From an uncultured Lachnospiraceae bacterium (GTDB taxonomy: Bacteria > Bacillota > Clostridia > Lachnospirales > Lachnospiraceae): a DNA stretch of 7,074 nt. A model generated the notes under the pieces. It saw nothing but the letters and a program-made list of their open reading frames with translations. It had not been told where the DNA came from and did not search any database. Location of the stretch: NCBI GenBank assembly GCA_902782625.1, contig CACZNZ010000537.1:1-7074 (forward strand), read 5' to 3'. Made by a program: the position numbers and the translations under genes. Positions 1-6,443 of the stretch are shown here, in pieces. Position 1 is the stretch's first letter. Each line of letters starts with the position of its first letter.

Positions 1-890
1 GTATACAGGGCAAAATCAGTGTCATAGTCATCGATGCTTTTCCCGTTCTCATCGAGGATGTCTTTTTCCACGTTGGAAGCGATAAAAATATCTGAGCACA
101 GATATTCGGAAACCCTGCTTTTGGTCAGAAGAAAGGCGACGGTTTCTCCGGGAGATGAATCCTTGATTGCCTCAAATCCCTGATTCTTGTGGTCTGCGAT
201 CAGTGGCATGTGAAATGTGGTGAGATAGGCGGCGGAATCAGACCGGTCCGTGATGGCCTGTCCTTTTTCACCACCCGGCGTTTTATAAACCGGTACCTGA
301 ATACCAAGAGAAGGGATAAACAGACAGCCTCCGTTCCCGTATGTCCCATCGCAGATTTTCTTTCCATCCTGATCAACCCATAAGCCATCTATACAGGTGT
401 CTGTGAGGATGGCTCCATCCTCTCCGGCATAGTAATTGCCATGCCATTGGTTTTTCAGGAGTGTACCTCGCTGGGAGAAAAGATAGCGGGTGCCGTTCAC
501 GTTACGTATCCCAGTCGCTGCAGTGCCATTTGCCGTTAGATAGTATCTTCCCGTTTCGTCTTCAAACCAGCTTTGACTGCGCATCTTTCCGTCTTTTGCA
601 AAATAATAGTAGTTGTCGTCTATTTTTGCCCATCCTGTAACCATCTTGCCGAAATGGTCGAAATAATATTTTGATCTGTGGTAGTACAGCCATCCGGTAC
701 GAGGTACTCCCTCTTTATAATAATAGATATCATTGTTCTCTGTGACCCAGCCGTCTTTTAACTCCGGTTCTGCAGGTTCAGTAGTGATGGCCTCTGTCGG
801 TAGTTCTTTCTTGTCAGAGGAACAGGCGGAGATGGCTGCAATGATCGCCAGAGATAGAATGGCCAGATAAAATCTGATTTTATGGTACAT
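1..890 (-). CDS. Lipoprotein with cell-wall-binding repeats and a sortase-like domain (3' end cut by window)
   Basis: Reading the minus strand from the ATG at 890-888 gives 296 open codons that run off the left edge. Residues 5-22 form a hydrophobic signal peptide ending in lipobox I-S-A-C, so Cys23 is the probable lipidated residue. After a Pro/Glu-rich linker, residues ~47-178 hold about seven ~20-residue aromatic/glycine repeats of the choline/glucan-binding type (GW...YYF...GKM.TGW). From residue ~192 the segment IPSLGIQVPVY and then IADHKNQGFEAI with a following PGE resemble the N-terminal strand and catalytic-His region of sortases, with His234 as the likely catalytic His. The last full residues are FALY and the cut codon begins AC, so it must be Thr. 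That fits the start of a sortase TLxTC motif, but the Cys itself is outside the window. The start is supported by AAAGGA 7 nt upstream. The repeats and lipobox are clear; the sortase assignment is inferred. Four further cysteines (166, 180, 189, 265) are present in this exported protein. Confidence 0.75.
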   Translation of the reverse strand, partial: MYHKIRFYLAILSLAIIAAISACSSDKKELPTEAITTEPAEPELKDGWVTENNDIYYYKEGVPRTGWLYYHRSKYYFDHFGKMVTGWAKIDDNYYYFAKDGKMRSQSWFEDETGRYYLTANGTAATGIRNVNGTRYLFSQRGTLLKNQWHGNYYAGEDGAILTDTCIDGLWVDQDGKKICDGTYGNGGCLFIPSLGIQVPVYKTPGGEKGQAITDRSDSAAYLTTFHMPLIADHKNQGFEAIKDSSPGETVAFLLTKSRVSEYLCSDIFIASNVEKDILDENGKSIDDYDTDFALY

Positions 891-931
891 GATCGTTTCC
901 TTTGTCGGTTTCAGTCCGAATAATTACGATT

Positions 932-960
932 ATTATACCATATTCTGAGATTGAAAGAAA
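932..960 (-). promoter_or_regulatory. Promoter of the sortase-like lipoprotein gene (extended -10)
   Basis: On the minus strand a perfect TATAAT (937-932) is preceded by TGG (940-938), giving an extended -10 of the form TGnTATAAT. The -35 position at a 17-nt spacer (960-955) reads TTTCTT, which is weak, as is usual for extended -10 promoters. Transcription would start near 925, leaving a leader of about 35 nt with the Shine-Dalgarno AAAGGA close to the ATG. A short dyad, AATAAT-TACG-ATTATT (919-934), covers the predicted start site and part of the -10. Confidence 0.6.
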
Positions 961-1033
961 TTGCAGAGAGGAATTTAATAACGACAATAAGAAAAATATT
1001 TGTGTTAATTAATCAAATAACATAATTTTCATC

Positions 1034-1062
1034 TTGAATTTTTCTGTAGTGATTGGTATATT
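1034..1062 (+). promoter_or_regulatory. Promoter of the L,D-transpeptidase gene
   Basis: TTGAAT (1034-1039) and TATATT (1057-1062) are separated by exactly 17 nt, and the -10 is preceded by TGG, an extended -10. This is a good match to the vegetative sigma-A consensus. Transcription should begin near 1069, giving a leader of about 54 nt that holds the ribosome binding site AAGGAG (1107-1112), 10 nt before the ATG at 1123. Confidence 0.7.
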
Positions 1063-1122
1063 AAAGGAAAGGATAAGATTGTGTATTTTTGTAGGATATA
1101 GATAAAAAGGAGTAGTCAAAGT

Positions 1123-2496
1123 ATGGCCGATAGAAAAAGGAGAAGAAGCCACAGAAGGAAATCGAGGATTCGCAGAAAAATCAATGCGGCTCTTCTTGGT
1201 ATCGTTGCATGTTATTTCCTGGGAGCTTTATTTTTTAACACCCATTATTTTCCGAACACAAAAGTCGGGAATATAGATATTAGTTTCCGAAGCCTGACTT
1301 CAGCAAAAAAACATCTGGAAAAGGAACTGGGCAGTTATCAATTAAAGATTGAAGAACCGGAAGGACAGGAAACAATTTCAGCGCAGGATGCGGGGCTTGC
1401 CTATACGAATCTCGACAGCATCAGGGATCTCCTGAAAAATCAGCAGGCGTTGCTCTGGGGATATGAAGCGGCATTTGTCAGAAATCATCCGAATCATGCC
1501 TTGCAGGTGCAGATTGACGATGCAAAGCTCAGTGCTGCGATTGACCGGCTGGCTTGTATGTCCCCGGCACAGCCGCAGGAATCCCAGAATGCCAAGGTGG
1601 TTTATGACAAAAAGAATAAGGCGTATGTTATCCAGAATGAAACCATAGGAAATATTGTGGACAAACCCCATTTTCAGCAAGGGGTAAAAGAAGCATTTGT
1701 GAATCTTGATTCGTCTGTATCGCTCAAAGAACCTCTTTACTATGTGCAGCCGCAGTATACGGCGACTTCGAAAGAGGTTATCGATGCCAGGGATCTGATG
1801 AATGCGTATCTGAAGGCAGCCGTCACCTACAAAGACGGTGATCTGAAGATTCGTATGACAAAAACGGATATTACAAATTTCCTGAAATGTTCAAACACTT
1901 ACAAGGTCTCTTTTAAAGATAAGACAATCAGAAAATATGTAAAAGCCAAGCTTTCTAAAGCTTTCAATTCTATAGACGGAGATATCCCTTCCGGCCTGAC
2001 GGCGTGGAGAGTCAGTGTGGATCAGGAGAGCAAAAATATCGTCAAAAATATCAAGGCGAAGAAGGCTGTAACCAGAAAACCTGTCTATTCCAATGAGGGG
2101 CTTGACCGGGATGAATATAATCTGGGTCGTACATTTATCGATGTAAACATCAGCGACCAGCATATGTGGTACGTGGAAGGCGGTAAAGTCGTATTCTCCA
2201 GTGATGTGGTGACGGGAAATGTTTCTTCCGGACATGCAACCACGACAGGAATCTATCATATTGCCTATCGGCAGAGAGATCATCTGATGGTAAAATATAA
2301 TTCCTTTGTTCATTATTGGATGCCTTATAATACGACCGTCGGTGTCGGTTTCCATGATGCGAGCTGGCGCAGCAGCTTTGGAGGACAAATTTATCGGACA
2401 AATGGATCTCACGGATGCATTAACATGCCTCCGGCTAAAGCAAGGGAACTTTTCTATATGATCAGTGCCGGCACGACTGTGTATGTACACTACTAA
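1123..2496 (+). CDS. Membrane-anchored L,D-transpeptidase (YkuD family, PG_binding_4 type)
   Basis: This 457-residue protein should form 3-3 peptidoglycan cross-links, or attach proteins or wall polymers, on the outer face of the membrane. Residues 1-19 are extremely basic (12 Lys/Arg), followed by one transmembrane helix at ~21-39, giving an N-in, signal-anchor topology. Residues ~45-310 match the layout of the peptidoglycan-binding PG_binding_4 region that precedes YkuD domains in Clostridia and Enterococcus enzymes. The YkuD catalytic domain covers ~336-457 and begins with the usual RTFIDVNISDQHMWYV strand. The catalytic signature is intact: His411 in GFHDA, then Ser429-His430-Gly431-Cys432 in SHGCIN, with Cys432 the nucleophile. 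The start is supported by AAGGAG at 1107-1112 and by the basic-then-hydrophobic N-terminus. It is followed by its own terminator. Family and chemistry are secure; the exact substrate is not. Confidence 0.95.
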   Translation: MADRKRRRSHRRKSRIRRKINAALLGIVACYFLGALFFNTHYFPNTKVGNIDISFRSLTSAKKHLEKELGSYQLKIEEPEGQETISAQDAGLAYTNLDSIRDLLKNQQALLWGYEAAFVRNHPNHALQVQIDDAKLSAAIDRLACMSPAQPQESQNAKVVYDKKNKAYVIQNETIGNIVDKPHFQQGVKEAFVNLDSSVSLKEPLYYVQPQYTATSKEVIDARDLMNAYLKAAVTYKDGDLKIRMTKTDITNFLKCSNTYKVSFKDKTIRKYVKAKLSKAFNSIDGDIPSGLTAWRVSVDQESKNIVKNIKAKKAVTRKPVYSNEGLDRDEYNLGRTFIDVNISDQHMWYVEGGKVVFSSDVVTGNVSSGHATTTGIYHIAYRQRDHLMVKYNSFVHYWMPYNTTVGVGFHDASWRSSFGGQIYRTNGSHGCINMPPAKARELFYMISAGTTVYVHY

Positions 2497-2527
2497 ACAA
2501 TTGCATCAATGACTGCATATTCAGGGA

Positions 2528-2556
2528 CCGACGCCGGATGCGCGTCGGCCTTTTTT
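2528..2556 (+). terminator. Rho-independent terminator after the L,D-transpeptidase gene
   Basis: CCGACGC (2528-2534) pairs perfectly with GCGTCGG (2542-2548) around a 7-nt loop. After CC come six T residues (2551-2556) and a further T-rich stretch. The GC-rich stem 32 nt after the stop codon is a classical intrinsic terminator. It ends only 29 nt before the next gene's start codon. Confidence 0.9.
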
Positions 2557-2574
2557 CTTTTTCGTATATCTCAT

Positions 2575-2579
2575 GGAGG
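2575..2579 (+). promoter_or_regulatory. Ribosome binding site that fixes the kinase start
   Basis: GGAGG lies 6 nt before the ATG at 2586. The same frame is open back to an ATG at 2538, but that codon sits inside the terminator loop and has no ribosome binding site. The 2586 start is therefore preferred, which removes 16 residues from the longest reading. Confidence 0.85.
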
Positions 2580-2585
2580 TTTTGC

Positions 2586-3863
2586 ATGTATTTAGGTAAC
2601 GAATTCAGTATCGCACTCGAACAATGGGGCACCTTGTTCTCACTGGTGATTTTTATAACGCTTGTACTTAACAGGGAAAAAAATTCCAAAGAACAGAATT
2701 ATCTGAGTATATTGGTTCTGGCCAATTCCCTTATGCTTATGTCCGATGTCCTGGCGTGGCAATTTGACGGAGATGTATCCAGATTCGGTTACTACATGGT
2801 TAGAATCACGAATTTTGCTGTATTCGAATTGAATGTGATTCTGATGCTGCTTTTTGCGGCATACGCACTTTTGTTCATTAAGCGTACAGAAAGAGCAATC
2901 TGGGGAACATCACTGGTCTACCTTCTTTGTGCTGTGGCAACCTTGCTGATTGTTTTGAACCAGTTTGTTCCGTTCTATTATTATTTTGACAGTGCGAACT
3001 GTTATTTCCGGGCAGCATGGTTCCCATTGTCCCATGTTCCGATGATTGCTGCCATGCTGATAGAGGTTATTATTCTGACCACGCATCGGAAAGAAATGAG
3101 CAACGAAAGATTCATGGCATTGATCTCTTACATTGTGCTGCCGCTTCTCGCAACAATACTGCAGAGCATGATGCCGGAACTGTCTTTGACCATCATCAGT
3201 ACGACCATCTCTGTGTTCATTGCCTATGCGGTATCTCTTCATGAGAAGAACCAGATCATCATGGAACAGGAAAAGAGTTTGCATGATATGCAGCTTAAGA
3301 TATTCATGTCCCAGATTAAACCACATTTTCTGTATAACTGTCTGAATACGATCTATATACTCTGCCGCCGTGATCCGGAACAGGCCAGGGAGGCTATCAG
3401 TGATTTTTCGGATTACCTTCGCTGCAATATGAATTCTCTGACAAAAGAAGGCCTGGTTCCTTTTGAAACAGAAATGAATCATGTCAGGTCCTACCTGTCA
3501 TTGGAGAAAATGAGATTTCAGGAGGAGCTGTCCGTTGAATATGATATCGCAGTCAGTGATTTCCTTGTCCCGTCTCTTACGATTGAACCTCTTGTAGAAA
3601 ATGCGGTGAAGCACGGACTCGGGAAAAAGACCGGGGGAGGAACCGTCAGAATCAGTACCAGAGACCAGGATGGATGTTACAAGGTGATTGTGGAAGATAA
3701 CGGAGTGGGTTTCGAACCTGGCAATGAGTCACGATGGAAAGAAGACCATGTGGGAATCCGCAATGTCAAGAGCAGACTGAAGATGATGTGTGACGGTATC
3801 CTCCTGACGGAGAGTGCACCGGGTAAAGGAACGACAATGACAGTCATATTAAAGAAGGAATGA
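2586..3863 (+). CDS. Seven-helix sensor histidine kinase, LytS/YehU type
   Basis: With the 2586 start the protein has 425 residues. The N-terminal half has about seven hydrophobic helices (near 12-27, 38-56, 68-97, 103-123, 144-162, 176-194, 200-216) and an aromatic loop between the fourth and fifth, and it is probably the sensor. A short coiled linker rich in Glu/Lys/Gln follows. The His_kinase domain (PF06580 type) starts at ~238 and carries the phospho-acceptor His247 in QIKPHFLYNCLNTI. The HATPase_c domain has an N box with Asn339 (EPLVENAVKHG), a G1 box with Asp371-Asn-Gly-Val-Gly375, and the later HVGIRNVKSRL motif. All catalytic residues are present. The stop overlaps an in-frame ATG of the SulP gene (ATGA at 3860-3863), so the two are coupled. 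No LytTR or other response regulator occurs in the window. The signal sensed is unknown. No promoter fits between the terminator and the start. Confidence 0.92.
   Translation: MYLGNEFSIALEQWGTLFSLVIFITLVLNREKNSKEQNYLSILVLANSLMLMSDVLAWQFDGDVSRFGYYMVRITNFAVFELNVILMLLFAAYALLFIKRTERAIWGTSLVYLLCAVATLLIVLNQFVPFYYYFDSANCYFRAAWFPLSHVPMIAAMLIEVIILTTHRKEMSNERFMALISYIVLPLLATILQSMMPELSLTIISTTISVFIAYAVSLHEKNQIIMEQEKSLHDMQLKIFMSQIKPHFLYNCLNTIYILCRRDPEQAREAISDFSDYLRCNMNSLTKEGLVPFETEMNHVRSYLSLEKMRFQEELSVEYDIAVSDFLVPSLTIEPLVENAVKHGLGKKTGGGTVRISTRDQDGCYKVIVEDNGVGFEPGNESRWKEDHVGIRNVKSRLKMMCDGILLTESAPGKGTTMTVILKKE
3855..3859 (+). promoter_or_regulatory. Ribosome binding site of the SulP gene, inside the kinase gene
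   Basis: AAGGA lies within the last codons of the kinase gene. It touches the ATG at 3860, leaving no spacer, but stands 12 nt before the in-frame ATG at 3872. The later start is therefore more plausible, though 3860 cannot be excluded if termination-reinitiation at the ATGA overlap is used. Confidence 0.5.
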
Positions 3864-3871
3864 GAATCACT

Positions 3872-5962
3872 ATGTACGATACAATGAATCGTGACAATAT
3901 CATACAGGATGTTCTGGTGGGCATCGTGACAGCCTTTGTTTCGATACCGATTTCCATGGGCTATGCGCAGGTTGCCGGACTGCCGCCTGCTTACGGTCTT
4001 TACGGTTCCCTTCTGCCTATACTGGCATTCGGCCTCCTTACCTCTTCGAAAAGGTTTGTCTTCGGTGTGGACGCTGCACCGGCCGCTCTTTGCGGAGGCC
4101 TGCTGGCTACGATCGGCATGGCGTCATCTTCCCAGGAAGCCATCAAACTTGTTCCTGCTATTACCCTGCTTACGGCAGGCTGGCTTTTTGTCTTTTACCT
4201 GCTGGATGCAGGAAGATTTACCAGATTCATCTCGGTACCGGTAATGGGAGGTTTTATTACCGGGATTGGTTCTACGATTATTCTGATGCAGGTTCCCAAG
4301 CTGTTCGGGGGCACTTCCGGAAGAGGGGAACTCCATGAGCTTCTGATTCATATTTTTAAAGAGGCACAGGGTGGATTTCATCTGTTATCCTTTGTGCTTG
4401 GTATTCTGACAATCATTATGATCAGGATTTTTGCACGTCTGTATCCCAGGATTCCCATGGCTGTCATCGTCATGGTGGCAGGGGCCTTGCTTACAAGATT
4501 GCTGCATCTGGAGCGTCTGGGCGTTAAACTGCTTCCTAAAGTGGACAGAGGGTTTCCAAGGGTTGCCTTTCCGGATTTTAGTCTGGTTCCGGTACATTTG
4601 CGGGCCATTGTTCTTTCCAGTATGGTCATAGCGCTGGTCATTGTGGCTGAGACATTGCTGGCATCCGGTAATCTGGCGCAGAAACATGGGGAAAAGCTCA
4701 ATAATCGAAAGGAAATCTTTGCCTATACCATTGCAAATGTTTTGTCATCTCTTGTTGGCTGTTGTCCGGTGAATGGCAGTGTCTCCGGGTCTGGTCTGGC
4801 AGATCAGTACGGCGTGCATTCTCAGATCATGTCCGTAGCTGCATCTGTGACCATGGGATTTGTGCTTCTTTTCGGAACAGGTTTTATCGCGTGGCTTCCG
4901 GTCCCGATTCTTACCGGAATCGTGGTCTCGGCGTTGCTTGGAACCCTTGAATGGGAGCTGGCTTCCAGTCTCCACAAGGTTGACCGCATGGAATGGGTCA
5001 TATTCTATGTTGCATTTTTTGTTGTGCTGCTTTTTGGTACGATTTATGGTGTGGCTGCCGGTGTGGTCTTATCGTTTTTTACGGTGATTGTCCGGGCATC
5101 GAGACCACCGACGGAATTTCTGGGGTGGATTGAAGAGGAAGATGAGTTTGTACCGCTTGGAGAGTATCCGCAGGCGAAACGGATTAAAGACATATCCATC
5201 TATCGCTTCCGGGGTGCTTTGTTTTTTGCCAACATAGACCGTTTCTGCAGAGATATTGAAGACGAGGCGGAAAATGAACTCGAGATGATTTTTGTAGATT
5301 GCAGAGGGATTTCTTCGATTGATGTGACGGCCTCGAACAGATTGAGGAATCTGTATCACTGCCTTTTGGACAAGGGAGTCAGGCTCTGTCTGACAGGGCA
5401 CAGTTCACATCTTAACAGACAGCTTCTTGTATTCGGCTCTAAAGAACTGATCGATGAGGGGGCTGTCAGCCCGAGTCTCAGGCAGGCACTGAATCTTCAT
5501 GGGTATCAGAAACCGTATCCTCTTGAAGGGGAGTCGGAACCCGACCAGACCGAGAAAGAATTATCGCAGGCCGGAGCACAGCTTGCGTGGGCTTATGGGG
5601 AAGAAGGCGCATTTGACAGGATGGAACGATATGCGGGGGTAATCGGAGAAAAACTCCTGGCAGAAGGGTCGTATGACTGGCAAGATGTAAGAGCCACAGA
5701 AGAAGAATTGTTCCATGGATACTGGAATATGACTGAGGAAGCGGAGCTGCTTTGCCATCTGGCCATCTGGCTTTCTGAACGAGATAAGAACAAGGATGAC
5801 GTAAAGATACAGAATTATCTGGAGAGAATCCGTCTGCAGTATGTACAGACGCTGGCAGTTCTTGAGCGAACGGATTCCGACGCAGCCGCACAGATTGAGG
5901 AAATGAAAAGAAGGCTGGTTCGGGAGAATAAAGGTTCTTCTTTCGTTTTGGAATCTTTTTAA
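3872..5962 (+). CDS. SulP-family (SLC26-like) anion transporter with STAS domain and extra C-terminal domain
   Basis: This is a 696-residue inner-membrane protein (700 if started at 3860). Residues ~8-410 form the multi-helix SulP core, with the signature AGLPPAYGLYGS near the second helix, Glu260 in VAETLLASGNLAQKHG, and the NRKE...ANVLSSLVG region. SulP members move sulfate, bicarbonate, dicarboxylates or other anions; the substrate here cannot be told. A cytoplasmic STAS domain occupies ~441-540, with the usual strand-turn around Asp484 (SSIDVTASNRLRNL). After it come about 150 residues (~545-696) that are hydrophilic and helix-forming, rich in Glu, Leu, Trp and Arg. I do not recognise this part, and most SulP proteins end soon after STAS. 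The expected GSFSRSA-like motif of the anion site is replaced by GSVSGSGLADQYG (from Gly302). The start was chosen for ribosome-site spacing. The gene is co-translated with the kinase. Confidence 0.92.
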   Translation: MYDTMNRDNIIQDVLVGIVTAFVSIPISMGYAQVAGLPPAYGLYGSLLPILAFGLLTSSKRFVFGVDAAPAALCGGLLATIGMASSSQEAIKLVPAITLLTAGWLFVFYLLDAGRFTRFISVPVMGGFITGIGSTIILMQVPKLFGGTSGRGELHELLIHIFKEAQGGFHLLSFVLGILTIIMIRIFARLYPRIPMAVIVMVAGALLTRLLHLERLGVKLLPKVDRGFPRVAFPDFSLVPVHLRAIVLSSMVIALVIVAETLLASGNLAQKHGEKLNNRKEIFAYTIANVLSSLVGCCPVNGSVSGSGLADQYGVHSQIMSVAASVTMGFVLLFGTGFIAWLPVPILTGIVVSALLGTLEWELASSLHKVDRMEWVIFYVAFFVVLLFGTIYGVAAGVVLSFFTVIVRASRPPTEFLGWIEEEDEFVPLGEYPQAKRIKDISIYRFRGALFFANIDRFCRDIEDEAENELEMIFVDCRGISSIDVTASNRLRNLYHCLLDKGVRLCLTGHSSHLNRQLLVFGSKELIDEGAVSPSLRQALNLHGYQKPYPLEGESEPDQTEKELSQAGAQLAWAYGEEGAFDRMERYAGVIGEKLLAEGSYDWQDVRATEEELFHGYWNMTEEAELLCHLAIWLSERDKNKDDVKIQNYLERIRLQYVQTLAVLERTDSDAAAQIEEMKRRLVRENKGSSFVLESF

Positions 5963-5986
5963 AGGTTATCTTTACGGCATAGCCTT
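5962..5986 (+). terminator. Weak hairpin after the SulP stop codon
   Basis: AAGGTTAT (5962-5969) can pair with ATAGCCTT (5979-5986), eight pairs including one G-U, around a 9-nt loop. There is no T-run behind it, and it covers the -35 region of the thioredoxin promoter. It may be a weak terminator or mRNA 3'-end structure, or may have no role. Confidence 0.25.
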
Positions 5987-6000
5987 ATCTGTGATATAAT
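5971..6000 (+). promoter_or_regulatory. Promoter of the thioredoxin gene (extended -10)
   Basis: A perfect TATAAT (5995-6000) is preceded by TGA (5992-5994), an extended -10. TTTACG (5971-5976) at an 18-nt spacing matches four of six -35 positions. The predicted start is near 6007, giving a leader of about 44 nt that ends with the ribosome binding site AAAGGA (6037-6042), 8 nt before the ATG. Confidence 0.7.
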
Positions 6001-6050
6001 GTCTGTTAACTTGTTGATTTATAAAAAAATGGTGAGAAAGGAAAAAAGAT

Positions 6051-6356
6051 ATGGTAACAACCATTACGACATCCAATTTTGATACAGAAGTCCTTCAGGC
6101 AGAAGGAAAAGTGTTGGTTGATTTCTGGGCATCCTGGTGCGGACCCTGTAAGATGCTTTCTCCGATCGTTGATGAGGTAGCCAATGAAGTCAGTGGACTG
6201 AAAGTGTGCAAGATCAACGTGGATGAAGAACCTGCACTCGCAAGAAAGTATAAAGTCATGAGCATTCCTACGCTGATCGTTTTCGAGAACGGACAGCCGG
6301 TCAATCAGAATGTTGGCTTTATCAGTAAAGAACAGGTAATTGCTCTGACGAAATAA
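6051..6356 (+). CDS. trxA: Thioredoxin
   Basis: This 101-residue protein is the usual thioredoxin length, cytoplasmic, with no signal peptide. It reduces protein disulfides and is itself recharged by thioredoxin reductase, which is not in the window. Visible hallmarks are VDFWASWCGPCKM with the redox pair Cys30 and Cys33, the buried acid Asp24, and the cis-proline Pro73 in MSIPTLIVF. There is one additional Cys (CKINVDEEP region) as in many clostridial thioredoxins. It follows the transporter by 88 nt but has its own strong promoter and its own terminator, so it can be expressed alone. Confidence 0.97.
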   Translation: MVTTITTSNFDTEVLQAEGKVLVDFWASWCGPCKMLSPIVDEVANEVSGLKVCKINVDEEPALARKYKVMSIPTLIVFENGQPVNQNVGFISKEQVIALTK

Positions 6357-6369
6357 TTTAGAAAGAGCG

Positions 6370-6407
6370 GGGCTGATACATCTTTAATCGGATGTGTCAG
6401 CTCTTTT
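6370..6407 (+). terminator. Rho-independent terminator after thioredoxin
   Basis: GGGCTGATACATC (6370-6382) pairs with GATGTGTCAGCTC (6391-6403): 13 pairs including two G-U, around an 8-nt loop. TTTT then follows (6404-6407). The long stem and correct position 14 nt after the stop make this a likely terminator, though the T-tract is short and readthrough to the next gene is possible. Confidence 0.8.
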
Positions 6408-6443
6408 ATCGAGATAAATCATGATGGACAGGAGATACATACA

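Noticed and set aside
189..388. Short overlapping frames on both strands within the lipoprotein gene
   Set aside because: The minus-strand lipoprotein frame explains this region through its repeats and sortase-like motifs. The small frames have no start signals.
440..750. Period of about 60 nt in the lipoprotein gene as a DNA repeat array or CRISPR
   Set aside because: The period is that of the ~20-residue protein repeats. The DNA copies are diverged, with no constant repeat or unique spacer.
1005..1012. TTAATTAA palindrome in the divergent intergenic region
   Set aside because: An 8-nt palindrome of A and T is expected by chance in such A/T-rich DNA, and the flanks do not extend the symmetry.
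1891..2490. Long minus-strand frame of 199 codons opposite the L,D-transpeptidase
   Set aside because: It is antisense to a gene with intact catalytic motifs. The translation is rich in His/Arg/Ile without recognisable domain pattern, and there is no ribosome binding site.
2538..2585. Longer N-terminus for the kinase
   Set aside because: The ATG lies in the terminator loop without a ribosome binding site, while GGAGG stands 6 nt before the ATG at 2586.
2910..3482. Minus-strand frame of 190 codons opposite the kinase
   Set aside because: It is a shadow of the kinase gene. Its low-complexity Gln/His/Arg-rich translation has no domain signals.
5504..5959. SulP tail as a carbonic anhydrase or cyclic-nucleotide-binding domain
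   Set aside because: There is no Cys/His/Asp zinc-site pattern and no phosphate-binding cassette of the cyclic-nucleotide type.
6421..6443. ATG codons at 6421 and 6424 as starts of the repeat protein
   Set aside because: They are in other frames than the repeat protein and lack an upstream ribosome binding site. AGGAG at 6430-6434 points to 6444.
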